Positions 1 through 7,410 of a DNA stretch of 39,343 nt are shown piece by piece. The notes beneath the pieces are model-generated. The model did not search any database. It was not told the DNA's origin and saw only the letters and a list, made by a program, of their open reading frames with translations. The number at the start of each line of letters is the position of its first letter. Within the stretch, counting starts at the first letter, position 1. A program made the translations under genes and the position numbers. The stretch is from an uncultured Clostridia bacterium. GTDB taxonomy: Bacteria > Bacillota > Clostridia > Christensenellales > Borkfalkiaceae. The stretch covers positions 1-39,343 of the forward strand of contig CANRDK010000003.1 in NCBI GenBank assembly GCA_947629345.1. The letters are read 5' to 3'.

Positions 1-203
1 GGGTAGGGGGGTGGGCAACGACCGCAATCTGTATGCCCCCCCCCGCGAGATTCTTCGGGTTAAGTCCCGTCCTTTCGTCCTTCTCACGTTCTCAGAATGA
101 CGCGGGGCTGGGCGGACTTCGTTTGAGGGCGGACCCCCACCCCTACCCCGCCCCCTGACGCAGGGGGCAGGCAAGAGAAAGCTCAGAATGAGCGGGCGGG
201 GGA
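1..203. repeat. Interspersed GC-rich repeat cluster at the window edge
   Basis: No gene is visible here. Bases 1-20 are the reverse complement of the CGTTGCCCACCCCCTACCCC block that opens the repeats near 38186 and 39206, so the window starts inside a reversed copy. Around 130-172 there is a related block in forward orientation (CCCCACCCCTACCCCG followed by a CCCCCTG...CAGGGGG palindrome). Bases 48-105 and 180-203 carry the second module type, with words such as CTCAGAATGA, similar to the blocks near 1000 and 38400. This is a patchwork of two repeat families, likely intergenic mobile or REP-like debris. Confidence 0.7.
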
Positions 204-209
204 TCTTGC

Positions 210-695
210 TTACGGCAGTTCGGCTACTTCCAATTTATCCTCAAAATGTTCATAGGTTAGGCCTACAAAGTCGCCCAAATACTTGCGGATCTCTCCGTTG
301 TCCAAGACGAAGTAGCCATTTTTGACGCCATACTCGTAAAATGTGAACGTGTATCCCGCCTCGCCGTCCTTCCAAAACGTGATGACCACTTTGCTCGAAT
401 AGTTTTCCGTGTCGATCTTGTCGTACGTCTCCTCGCTGTACGAAAGGCCGTTTATGCTTTGATAGACTTCGTTTATGATCTCCCGATTTGCCGATGTGCC
501 ATAGTAATCCTTATCGACATCGAGCGGCATCCGATCGGAATGCTTGGAGATATGATGATATTCGAGTGAAACTTCATCGTAATTTTCGATATCCAAACCC
601 AATTCGAGCTTCGGCCAATCTTTCATATCCCCACCGCAGGCGCATAGGAGCACCAAAAGAAACGGGAGCAAAAGACAAAAAACTTTCTTCCTCAT
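210..695 (-). CDS. Small lipoprotein of unknown function
   Basis: A 161-residue protein that I cannot assign to a family. It starts with a basic end (MRKK), a hydrophobic stretch and a lipobox LCAC, so Cys20 is the probable lipid-anchored residue after cleavage by signal peptidase II. The mature part is acidic and rich in Tyr, with predicted beta character (for example VVITFWKDGEAGYTFTFYEY). It has no further membrane segment, which fits a protein tethered to the outer face of the membrane. The start is supported by TAGGAGGT six bases before the ATG. The gene is alone, between repeats on both sides, and I see no convincing promoter. The coding call is firm because of the lipobox and Shine-Dalgarno site; the function is unknown. 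Confidence 0.8.
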   Translation of the reverse strand: MRKKVFCLLLPFLLVLLCACGGDMKDWPKLELGLDIENYDEVSLEYHHISKHSDRMPLDVDKDYYGTSANREIINEVYQSINGLSYSEETYDKIDTENYSSKVVITFWKDGEAGYTFTFYEYGVKNGYFVLDNGEIRKYLGDFVGLTYEHFEDKLEVAELP

Positions 696-779
696 AAGTA
701 CCTCCTACTGATATAACGTATGAAAGGCAAAAATGTCCCGCAAATCAATGAATTTTTATAAATTTATGATAGCGGAATT

Positions 780-1060
780 CGTGGGCGGAATGAGGCGGCT
801 GCGTCACCATATCCCGACATTCTAATTGCGTCACCCTGCCCCGCGCGCATTCTTATTGCACTAAGCGCAGCACGAGGAGCGTAGCGACGAAGTAGCGAAG
901 CGAGGGGATCTCGTAAACTTACGGACTTCCGTTCTTAGAGCGAGATTCTCTCGCCCCTTCGGGGCTCGGAATGAGGGGAAAAACTCCCGTTAGTTTAACG
1001 GGATCCTTCGCTGCGCTCAGGATGAGCGCGCGGGGCAGAATGAGCGGTGGGAGGCCAAAT
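780..1060. repeat. Intergenic stretch filled with short palindromic repeats
   Basis: The 371 bases between the lipoprotein and the DUF368 gene hold no convincing gene. From about 810 the sequence is built of small palindromes and purine-rich REP-like words (GAGCGTAGCGACGAAGTAGCGAAGCGAGG; GAGATTCTCTC; CCCCTTCGGGG). A module at about 998-1045 reads TTTAACGGGATCCTTC, then GCGCTCAGGATGAGCGCG, and it recurs at 38406-38465. Short open frames here are made of repeat sequence. The last module ends only a few bases past the stop codon of the DUF368 gene. Confidence 0.6.
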
Positions 1061-1066
1061 AAAGCC

Positions 1067-2002
1067 TTATTCTTCCCTCTTCCCCCTCTTTCGTGCAAAG
1101 TAGACGAGGGTAAACGAGAGCGCCGCGCCGACGAGGAAGAGCGCCGCAGCCGCCACAAAGTACCACGGATCGGTCATCAGCATGTTCCCCGTCTCACGAA
1201 TGACAGAGGTATACACGGCGGGAATGCTCCCCACAATGAAGCCGATGATTGCAAAATACGTCCCTTTCGGAAACTTTTTGAGCAGAAATTTCATCAGGAC
1301 GGAGATGCCGAAAAAGCCTGCGATCACCCCGATCCCCGCACACGCAAAGACGAGGAGGCTGACCCCGACGTCCATTCCCTGCAAGAGATGCCCCGTTAAG
1401 AGCTCGACGAGCGGAGTATAGTACCCGAAGATGAGGAGGAGCATCGACCCCGAGATCCCGGGGACGACGAGCGCACATGCTCCCACGGCTCCGATGAGGA
1501 CGAGGAGCAGATAGCCCCCGAAATTCAGGTTGAGGAGGTCCTTCTCCCCCGCATTCGGCAGAAAACACAGGAAAATCGCAAAGGCAAGCGGGACGAGGAG
1601 AGCCGCGATGTGTGTCCATTTCGGCCTGCCCTTCACCTTCTCCGTCACAGAGGGAAGTCCGCCGAGGGCCAGCCCAACGAAGAGGGAGACGGTTGGGATG
1701 GGAAAGTGTGCAAGCCCCCATTGTATGGGTAAAATGAGCGCCGCAACTCCCAAAACAAGCCCGATGAGGATGGGGAGAAGGAATAAAATGCTCGATTTGA
1801 AGTGTTTGAAGAGGTCGGCAACGCTTCCGACAAGTTTTTCGTAGATACCCAAGATCGCCGCCACCGACCCGCCCGAAAAGCCGGGAATGATGAAGGCGAC
1901 GCCGATGGCCGCCCCTCTCAGGATGTTGAGAAGGAATTCGACGATCGGATTGTTCTGTTTTTCGCCTTGAGGCTCCGCCGCGGGCAAACCATTTTCTTCC
2001 AT
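1067..2002 (-). CDS. DUF368 membrane protein, PopT-type undecaprenyl-phosphate translocase family
   Basis: A 311-residue polytopic membrane protein of the DUF368 family. Members of this family (PopT) have been shown to recycle the lipid carrier undecaprenyl phosphate across the cytoplasmic membrane for cell-wall and surface-polymer synthesis. Two copies of the family signature are visible: IPGFSGGSVAAILGIYE (about residues 39-55) and VVPGISGSMLLLIFGYYTPL (about 178-197), the PGxSG turns typical of re-entrant half-repeats. Several further hydrophobic helices follow and the tail is basic (ARKRGKREE). Length is normal. The ATG has no Shine-Dalgarno site and lies only seven bases after a strong extended -10 box, so the message is probably leaderless. 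The gene is monocistronic and divergent from the tRNA-Arg gene. Family assignment is secure; the substrate is inferred from the family. Confidence 0.9.
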   Translation of the reverse strand: MEENGLPAAEPQGEKQNNPIVEFLLNILRGAAIGVAFIIPGFSGGSVAAILGIYEKLVGSVADLFKHFKSSILFLLPILIGLVLGVAALILPIQWGLAHFPIPTVSLFVGLALGGLPSVTEKVKGRPKWTHIAALLVPLAFAIFLCFLPNAGEKDLLNLNFGGYLLLVLIGAVGACALVVPGISGSMLLLIFGYYTPLVELLTGHLLQGMDVGVSLLVFACAGIGVIAGFFGISVLMKFLLKKFPKGTYFAIIGFIVGSIPAVYTSVIRETGNMLMTDPWYFVAAAALFLVGAALSFTLVYFARKRGKREE

Positions 2003-2009
2003 TTACTTC

Positions 2010-2038
2010 AGTATATCATAGCGGCCGTGAAAATACAA
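2010..2038 (-). promoter_or_regulatory. Promoter of the DUF368 gene, predicted leaderless start
   Basis: On the minus strand: TTGTAT (2033-2038), 17-base spacer, TATACT (2010-2015), with the extended -10 TG at 2017-2018. The initiation codon begins at 2002, seven bases after the -10 box. Transcription should therefore start at or within a base or two of the ATG. Confidence 0.7.
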
Positions 2039-2069
2039 CCGATAAAACGTGAAAGTGCCCGAAAAACAC

Positions 2070-2098
2070 TTGCTTTTTTACATTCGATGGTGTACAAT
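2070..2098 (+). promoter_or_regulatory. Promoter of tRNA-Arg
   Basis: TTGCTT (2070-2075), exact 17-base spacer, TACAAT (2093-2098). The mature tRNA begins at 2108, so the 5' leader to be removed by RNase P would be only a few bases. Confidence 0.7.
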
Positions 2099-2107
2099 AG
2101 AGAAAAT

Positions 2108-2182
2108 GCTTCCTTAGTTAAATGGATATAACAGCCCCCTCCTAAGGGGCCGTTGTGGGTTCGATTCCCGCAGGGAGTACCA
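2108..2182 (+). tRNA. tRNA-Arg, anticodon CCU (reads AGG)
   Basis: A full cloverleaf can be drawn by eye. The acceptor stem is GCTTCCT with AGGGAGT (2172-2178), and the D stem is GTTA/TAAC. The anticodon stem is GCCCC/GGGGC with loop CTCCTAA, giving anticodon CCT. The T arm is GTGGG-TTCGATT-CCCGC. The discriminator base is A2179, and CCA is encoded at 2180-2182. Encoded CCA and the intact T loop support a functional gene. It has its own promoter and terminator, so it is a single-tRNA transcription unit. Confidence 0.95.
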
Positions 2183-2221
2183 AAAGAGAGACAGGTTTTG
2201 GGCCTGTCTCTCTTTTGGTAC
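2177..2221 (+). terminator. Hairpin at the tRNA-Arg 3' end, overlapping the CCA
   Basis: A perfect 19-bp inverted repeat: arm 2177-2195, loop TTTTGGG, arm 2203-2221. It begins with the last two acceptor-stem bases of the tRNA and includes the discriminator base and CCA. The bases after it (CATTTTG) make a weak U-tract. It is the only candidate terminator of the tRNA unit, and its fold competes with the tRNA acceptor stem. Confidence 0.7.
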
Positions 2222-2275
2222 ATTTTGTGTCGCTCGAATGCGACGGGTTCGGATCTATCATTTTCTTCAAGAAAG

Positions 2276-2306
2276 ATCAATGAGGCCGACGATCGGCCCC
2301 ATTGAT
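2276..2306 (-). terminator. Putative terminator below the CBM-lipoprotein gene
   Basis: Inverted repeat ATCAATG / CATTGAT extended by GGCCGA / TCGGCC around a CGA loop, with one A-C mismatch. On the minus strand it is followed by CTTTCTT, a poor U-tract. Two more perfect palindromes lie nearer the stop codon (GAGCCGCGGCTC at 2355-2366 and TGCGGCCGCA at 2367-2376). One or more of these probably ends the leftward glycosidase operon. Confidence 0.45.
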
Positions 2307-2380
2307 TTAAAGGAGGAAAATAAATTAAAGCTTGTTGTGTAGGTTAGTTTTGATGAGCCGCGGCTCTGCGGCCGCAAAAG

Positions 2381-3808
2381 TTAAGCCTGAAACTTCATAG
2401 CCTGCAGTTCTTCAGCGGTCTTGTCCTTTGCATCGTCCGTCACCAACGGAAGCCAGCATCCGAACTCGGTCACCCACAACGCGCTGTTATCGATCTTTTC
2501 ATAAGTGATCGACACGTCGGAGGGCGTGAGCATGGCGATCTTGTCGAGGTGGACTTCAGCTCCTCCGTTATACTGGTAGAATTCGATGGTGTTTTCGCCC
2601 TCCTCGAGATGGATGCACCCCATCGTATTCCAGACGAAACTGCACTTACTGTCATCCGAGTCGGGTTGGGCAAGCACGCTCTTCGTGGCAAATTCTTCCC
2701 CGTTGACATAGAGCGTTGCCCTTTCGGTGAATTTGCCGCGTTTGCCGCAATGGAGCTTGAGCGTCACGTCGCACGCCTTGCTCACGTTGAATGTGAATTT
2801 CACATTGCCGTAGCTGGGGTGCACACAGCCGCGCCCATCGTTGACATAATTGAGAACAGAGGGGGTACCTCCCTGCGGGTCAGAGAGTTCGGCGTCCTCT
2901 GCCTCGATCTCAATGGTCTTTGCGTTCTCGATATGATCGCCGCAGAACTTATGGTCCTCTTCGCTCGAATGGACGCAATAGGTCTTGATGCACCCGCCGC
3001 AGATCTCGCAGATGATGCACTCGCCGTCGTAATTATCCCATTTCCCGTTGAAACCGCAAACCGTGCAGGTAAAGTTGTCGTCAAACGTGTGCTCCGCCAT
3101 ATTCTTTTTCCGCGGGAGATTTTCGTTCAATCCCTTATCGCAGGAACGGTAGTCCTGTACCTTGTTGCGGGAGCAGACAAGCTTCTGCCAGTGATGGGTC
3201 GCAGACGTTTGGTATTTATAGGTATCCTCGTGCGGTTTGTAATGGCAGACAGAACAGGTGCCGTCGGGGCCGTTCGTGTCATGGTCCGCAATGTCGATCT
3301 TCTCCGTCGTGTGCTCGCAGGACGCCATATGGAAATGCTGTGTGGTGCTGACGCCCCAGTAGTCCGTCCTGTAGGTGTGCTTGTGCTGGGTCTCCGGCTT
3401 ATATCCGCACACGGAGCATGCCCCGTCCGCACCTTTCTGATCGTGCGCAGCCACGTCCTTCTTTTCCGTATCATGCACACAGGTCGCCGCGTGCCAGTGA
3501 TTCGTTTCGTCGTAGGTCCACGTTTCGGCAAAGGTATGCTCGTGCTGGGTCACAGGCTTGTATCCGCAGACGGAACATGCGCCGTCCGCACCCTTCTGAT
3601 CGTGCGCGGCCACGTCCTTCTTTTCCGTATCATGCCCGCAGGTCGCCGCATGCCAGTGATTCGTTTCGTCGTGGCTCCACGCTTCGGCAAAGGTGTGCTC
3701 GTGCTCGGAAGGACCCGTTCCCTCCTGCCCGCAAGCAGCAAAGGCAAGGCTACAGAGCCCCATTGCAACGGCCAGCAATACGCTGAACAGTTTAGTTACT
3801 TTCTTCAT
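2381..3808 (-). CDS. Lipoprotein with tandem His/Cys repeats and a carbohydrate-binding-like domain
   Basis: A 475-residue exported lipoprotein; the lipobox FAAC makes Cys26 the anchor. Residues 36-194 hold three 53-residue repeats. The first two are almost identical and each carries HEHTF, ETNHWHAATC, and a closing CSVCGYKP. A degenerate Cys-rich part follows to about residue 295 (CTVCGFNGKWD; CIICEICGGC). Residues about 300-430 look like a CBM6/CBM35-type beta-sandwich: IEIEAEDAEL at its start, LYVNGEEF in the middle, LDKIAML at its end. Such modules usually bind polysaccharide. The Cys/His spacing suggests metal binding, but that is inference. A GGAGG site precedes the ATG. It lies 15 bases after the GH3 gene and is the last gene of that operon, so it probably helps hold the glycan substrate. 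Confidence 0.82.
   Translation of the reverse strand: MKKVTKLFSVLLAVAMGLCSLAFAACGQEGTGPSEHEHTFAEAWSHDETNHWHAATCGHDTEKKDVAAHDQKGADGACSVCGYKPVTQHEHTFAETWTYDETNHWHAATCVHDTEKKDVAAHDQKGADGACSVCGYKPETQHKHTYRTDYWGVSTTQHFHMASCEHTTEKIDIADHDTNGPDGTCSVCHYKPHEDTYKYQTSATHHWQKLVCSRNKVQDYRSCDKGLNENLPRKKNMAEHTFDDNFTCTVCGFNGKWDNYDGECIICEICGGCIKTYCVHSSEEDHKFCGDHIENAKTIEIEAEDAELSDPQGGTPSVLNYVNDGRGCVHPSYGNVKFTFNVSKACDVTLKLHCGKRGKFTERATLYVNGEEFATKSVLAQPDSDDSKCSFVWNTMGCIHLEEGENTIEFYQYNGGAEVHLDKIAMLTPSDVSITYEKIDNSALWVTEFGCWLPLVTDDAKDKTAEELQAMKFQA
3227..3703 (-). repeat. Three tandem 159-bp coding repeats (53 residues each)
   Basis: Units at about 3545-3703, 3386-3544 and 3227-3385. The first two are nearly identical in DNA as well as protein, pointing to recent duplication; the third is diverged but keeps the HWH/HFH, C-x2-H and CSVC positions. 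The unit resembles Cys/His repeats common in surface proteins of gut Clostridia. Confidence 0.8.
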
Positions 3809-3823
3809 GATGTTACCTCCATA

Positions 3824-6800
3824 TCATTTTTTGATTTTGCTTTTTTTGTCACGGACCCACACGACCCACGAGGTGGCCGTCATGATCAGGCAGACCCCTG
3901 TGAGCGTCGCGAATACCGCGATCATTGCCGTAATTGCAGTTTCCCACGCGGGAGTGATATCGATGAAGCTGGTGTCGGTAGAAACACCGTTCATCATCAA
4001 AGAATTGAGCTGGGTGTAGAGGATCCTGTGCGCGGATTCCCGCACCGAATTGCACACTGTGGCATTCTTTGCCTCGTAATAGGGTTTGAGCGCCCCCACC
4101 GCAAAGTTGCCCATCCATGCATCCTGTCCCGCGAGATTCGCAAAGGCGTGCACACTGGACTCGCCGCCCATATAAGCGTTGGTGCCGCAGGCGTCGGTGA
4201 TCGTGATCCCTGTGAAGCCCCACTCGTCGCGGCAGACCTTGTTGAGCAGGCTGTCATTTGCGCCCGCCCACACGGGACCGATGCTGTTGAACGAAGTCAT
4301 GAGCCCGTTGCACCAGCCGTCGACGATGGAAGTCTCAAAGGCCTTCAGATAGATCTCGCGGAGAGCCTGCTCATTTGACCAAGTGTGCACAGCTACGCCG
4401 CGATTGGTATCCTGATCATTGAGGGCGAAGTGCTTCGTGAAGAGGATCACGCCCATGCTGCGCATACCCTTGCTCTCGTAAGAACTGATCGTCCCCGCCA
4501 AAAATCCGTCCTCGCTGTAATACTCATTGACCCGTCCGCCATAGGCGCTGCGGTGAGTGTTGCAACCGACGCCGTAGATCCCCGCAATATTGCAGGTGAA
4601 CATTTCGGTGCCGAACACAACGCCGAGTTCCTCAATGAGCTCCTTGTTGAAGGTGCATGCGAGGATGGGCTCGCTGGGAAGCGCAAATCTACTGCTGCGA
4701 TTGCCGTTGGGACCGTCCTGTTGGGTAATGCCAGGCGCCGCAATGCTCGTGAGACCCGCGCTCGCACAGGAGCGCATCAGCGTTTCCTGTTCGTCAAAGG
4801 AGAGCTGGTTCAGAAGATCATCCCAGAGCGGATGGTCGTAGGGAAGACCGCGCAGCTGGATGAGCATCAGCTTTCCGTACTCGGAAGTCACCGTTTCATA
4901 GAGCGGCATCGTGTCTTCGGAATTGTTCGGGATCTCCTTTTCGTACTTCGACATGCTCGCATTCCACGCGCCCTTCAGGGCAAGGCTCACGCCGTTCGGA
5001 TAAGTCCCCGCCCAATCATTCCGCGAGAGGTAGGTGACGGTCTGGTCCATCTCTTCGTTGCAATTGACGTCCGCATAGTCAAAGCGGTTCACGATCTTCG
5101 TGCCGTTCTTGCTGACGGAATAGGTGGTGTAATCGTTGTTTCTGTAATTGATCTTATAGGCAAGCGCGGAGTTTCCGTCTGCGTCCATGCCGTCCGCCGT
5201 GGTCTTCCCCTTTGCGGCGAGAATGTTATTGACCGCATTGTGGGAATCCTGCCCGACCGCAAGATAGTAATCGCCTTTTTCGAGGATATATGTCCCCTGT
5301 CCGTATGCGTCGTAACTCTTAAACTCATACTCGGGGATCGTGCTCGTGACGGTCACGGTGCTGCCGGGCTCTATCTCAGGCGTCTTTTCGAAACCGACAA
5401 GTTCCACGGCAGACTTTTCGATTTTGTTTGCGATATCGTAGTCGGTGTACGGCTTCTGCAGATAGAACTGGACGGCGTCCTTGCCCGCACGGGAGCCCGT
5501 GTTGGTCACGTCCACGCTCACAATGTAATCGGAATCGGACTTGGTCACTTTGTAATTCGAATAGGAGAAACTTGTGTAACCTGCGCCGTATCCGAAGGGA
5601 TAGGCAACTTCCGCGCCGTAGCTCCATGCGCCGCCCGTGCTCATCTGGGAGCCCGTGGGGTCGCTCGCGTTGCCGCGGCCCAAGACGACGTCTTCATAGC
5701 GGGTCTCAAAATAACGGTAGCCGACATAGATCCCCTCTTGATAGACAACGTACTTGTTCAAAGTGGCAGGCGCTTCGTTCGGCATGCTCGTGTAAGTGAA
5801 ATCGCCGAAGTTGCGGTTTGCGGGCGCGGAGAATGCGTCGTAAAGCCATGTGTCCGTGGTGTGGCCGGAGGGCTCTGCGTTTCCGACAAGAACGTCCGCA
5901 AGCGCCTCGACGCCCATGCTGCCGCCCCAGTTGACCCAGAGGCAAGCGTCAACGTCATATTCATCCACCCATTTCAGGTTCATGGGAGTCGGGACGTTGA
6001 TGGCAAGAATGACTTTTTTGAGCGTGCCCTTGTCTTTGAGCTCTTTGAGGCTCCCGAGCAGACTGCGTTCATTCTTCGTGAGGGAGAGACGGGAACCGTC
6101 CTCCGCCGCCGGATAATAGGTATTTATGTCGCCGCCTTCACCGTAATAGCGGGAGAAGATGACGAGCGCCGCGTCGCCGTATTCTGCGATCGCATTTTTT
6201 GCGGCGGTGGAATAGTTGGAATAGGGCATCTCGTTTGTGCCTGCGAGCGTCACACCATAGCCGCGCTTGCCCGCATTCTCGATGGAAGTGAGGCAATCGG
6301 GATTGAGCTGGAATCCGACGTTCTCGGCAGTCAGCGCGCGCACGACGTCGATCAGATAGGCGTTTTCGTCGAGTTCGACTTGGCCGCTGCCGATCCCGTG
6401 ATAGACGTAATTTTTCGTCGCCACGCCGAAATTGGAGATCTTGGCGCCCTTTTTCAACGGGAGAGCTTTGCTGCCATCCGAACAGTCTTTATTCCAGAGA
6501 AGCACCATGCCCTCTTCGCAGACTTGCCGTGCGATCGCCTCGCTGTGGGCACGCATCGTTTCTTGGTTGATCTTCTGGTTGCGTATGCCTTTTCTGTCAT
6601 TGATCAAGTAGTTTCCGTTTTCATCCTTCATCGAGTACTCGGAGGTGAAATATTGGAAATCGTTGGGATTCTCAGTCTCCACTGCCACGGGAACGGTCCT
6701 CGTCACGCCGAAGAACTGATCGACAAACGTGTAGTACTGCTGTGCGATCGGATCGATGATGAGAAAGATGCTCATCAAAAGTGCAAAAAAGATGGTGAGC

Positions 6801-6850
6801 AGGGTCCACGCGGAACGCTTGAAGATGCGGCTTTTCATTGTCTCTTTCAT
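3824..6850 (-). CDS. Membrane-anchored, circularly permuted GH3 glycoside hydrolase (arm 1)
   Basis: A 1008-residue retaining beta-glycosidase of family GH3 with reversed domain order. After a basic start and a membrane segment (about 14-33) come the alpha/beta sandwich normally found C-terminal (about 105-350), an Fn3-like domain (about 440-540), and last the TIM barrel (about 640-950). Signatures: DGPNGNR (Asp712), KHFALNDQDTNR (Lys806-His807), and the nucleophile Asp886 in GITITDACG. Glu238 in YYGEGGD is a possible acid/base. A second membrane segment (about 968-998) ends in DKKSKIKK, so both ends lie inside and the enzyme outside. Reversed order is known from some rumen bacterial beta-glucosidases. 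The start follows AGGAGGAGGT and overlaps the upstream small gene by four bases (ATGA), indicating coupled translation. Substrate is not predictable; a beta-glucoside or related glycan is likely. Confidence 0.9.
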   Translation of the reverse strand: MKETMKSRIFKRSAWTLLTIFFALLMSIFLIIDPIAQQYYTFVDQFFGVTRTVPVAVETENPNDFQYFTSEYSMKDENGNYLINDRKGIRNQKINQETMRAHSEAIARQVCEEGMVLLWNKDCSDGSKALPLKKGAKISNFGVATKNYVYHGIGSGQVELDENAYLIDVVRALTAENVGFQLNPDCLTSIENAGKRGYGVTLAGTNEMPYSNYSTAAKNAIAEYGDAALVIFSRYYGEGGDINTYYPAAEDGSRLSLTKNERSLLGSLKELKDKGTLKKVILAINVPTPMNLKWVDEYDVDACLWVNWGGSMGVEALADVLVGNAEPSGHTTDTWLYDAFSAPANRNFGDFTYTSMPNEAPATLNKYVVYQEGIYVGYRYFETRYEDVVLGRGNASDPTGSQMSTGGAWSYGAEVAYPFGYGAGYTSFSYSNYKVTKSDSDYIVSVDVTNTGSRAGKDAVQFYLQKPYTDYDIANKIEKSAVELVGFEKTPEIEPGSTVTVTSTIPEYEFKSYDAYGQGTYILEKGDYYLAVGQDSHNAVNNILAAKGKTTADGMDADGNSALAYKINYRNNDYTTYSVSKNGTKIVNRFDYADVNCNEEMDQTVTYLSRNDWAGTYPNGVSLALKGAWNASMSKYEKEIPNNSEDTMPLYETVTSEYGKLMLIQLRGLPYDHPLWDDLLNQLSFDEQETLMRSCASAGLTSIAAPGITQQDGPNGNRSSRFALPSEPILACTFNKELIEELGVVFGTEMFTCNIAGIYGVGCNTHRSAYGGRVNEYYSEDGFLAGTISSYESKGMRSMGVILFTKHFALNDQDTNRGVAVHTWSNEQALREIYLKAFETSIVDGWCNGLMTSFNSIGPVWAGANDSLLNKVCRDEWGFTGITITDACGTNAYMGGESSVHAFANLAGQDAWMGNFAVGALKPYYEAKNATVCNSVRESAHRILYTQLNSLMMNGVSTDTSFIDITPAWETAITAMIAVFATLTGVCLIMTATSWVVWVRDKKSKIKK

Positions 6851-7107
6851 TCGGACACCTCCTCCTTATCGAGTTTTCCCGTTTCCCTGAGCACATATAG
6901 GACGACAGATCCCACAAAACCCAAGAAAAACAAAATGTCGAATACGAACATTACCACTTGATACCATTCCCCAAAGAAGGACGCGACCTCGTTGGTCTGG
7001 GCCGCAATGCCATTCAGGAGGATATACACGGCGATCACGCCGACCGTCAGAAAAAAGACGAACATCGCGCACACGCCCATGATGATACCCCAAGGAATTT
7101 TCTTCAT
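6847..7107 (-). CDS. Small two-helix membrane protein preceding GH3 arm 1
   Basis: An 86-residue protein that I cannot name. Two hydrophobic segments are clear: about residues 4-30 (IIMGVCAMFVFFLTVGVIAV) and about 49-75 (VVMFVFDILFFLGFVGSVVL). A short outside loop (AQTNEVASFFGEW) joins them and the tail is charged (RETGKLDKEEVSE). I chose the ATG at 7107 rather than the one at 7122 because the Shine-Dalgarno AAGGAGAT (7112-7119) lies between them, four bases before 7107. It is the first gene of the leftward operon and overlaps the GH3 gene by four bases. The tight coupling suggests a partner or assembly factor of the membrane-bound GH3. That role is inference. Confidence 0.8.
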   Translation of the reverse strand: MKKIPWGIIMGVCAMFVFFLTVGVIAVYILLNGIAAQTNEVASFFGEWYQVVMFVFDILFFLGFVGSVVLYVLRETGKLDKEEVSE

Positions 7108-7270
7108 GATTATCTCCTTCATACAGAATTTTCATAGCGCCTGCGCTACGCGTTTGGCAAGCGCTTCGGGAGGCGACTGCGCATTCGCCGTTCCCGAACC
7201 CGACAGGCAGAAGGAACGTCCGCGCCAAGCGCATGCGGTCCGTCTGCGAAGCCATCTTATTGGTGATTTG

Positions 7271-7276
7271 ATTATA
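7271..7276 (-). promoter_or_regulatory. -10 box of the leftward GH3 operon, with A/T tract and long leader
   Basis: TATAAT on the minus strand. No good -35 box is present; the expected place reads TGAAAC, and the spacer is an A7T8 tract (7277-7291). The transcript would carry a leader of about 155 bases before the start at 7107, rich in GC palindromic words (GCGCTTGCC...GCGC). A weak -35 box is common at promoters that need an activator, so control by the neighbouring LytTR regulator is plausible but unproven. The remainder of 7108-7410 holds only the kinase terminator and no gene. Confidence 0.5.
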
Positions 7277-7314
7277 GCAAAAAAAATTTTTTTGTTTCAT
7301 AAACAGCCTAAAAT

Positions 7315-7347
7315 CGAAAAAAATAATCCTATTCTGTCAAATAGGAT
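7315..7347 (-). terminator. Terminator of the kinase/regulator operon
   Basis: A perfect 8-bp stem ATCCTATT (7326-7333) / AATAGGAT (7340-7347) with a six-base loop, followed on the minus strand by TTATTTTTTTC. It is a standard intrinsic terminator about 65 bases past the kinase stop codon, separating that operon from the GH3 operon below. Confidence 0.85.
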
Positions 7348-7410
7348 CATTTTTACGAGAAAAAAATTGCCGATTCGATCATTTTTGATAACTTTTGATA
7401 AAAACAGCGC

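Noticed and set aside
2008-2280. A 90-codon frame on the minus strand
   Set aside because: It crosses the tRNA-Arg gene antisense; the peptide GTPCGNRTHNGPLGGGCYIH is the familiar false translation of a tRNA.
2311-2400. Orphan Shine-Dalgarno-like AAAGGAGG at about 2310 followed by a 15-codon frame at 2353-2400
   Set aside because: The distance to the ATG is far too long, and the short frame runs through two GC palindromes and into the end of the opposing gene.
4385-6961. An 858-codon open frame on the plus strand (with another of 609 codons at 2549-4378)
   Set aside because: Antisense to the GH3 arm 1 and CBM-lipoprotein genes, which have clear family signatures. No ribosome binding site or motif of their own.
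7277-7291. A/T palindrome A8T7 considered as a terminator
   Set aside because: It has no loop and no GC stem, and it lies between the -10 box and the place of a -35 box. The real terminator is at 7315-7347.
6866-7300. A 144-codon frame starting in the leader of the leftward GH3 operon, considered as a leader peptide or AgrD-like gene
   Set aside because: No ribosome binding site, no AgrD-type Cys/charged-tail layout, and its second half is a shadow of the small membrane gene.
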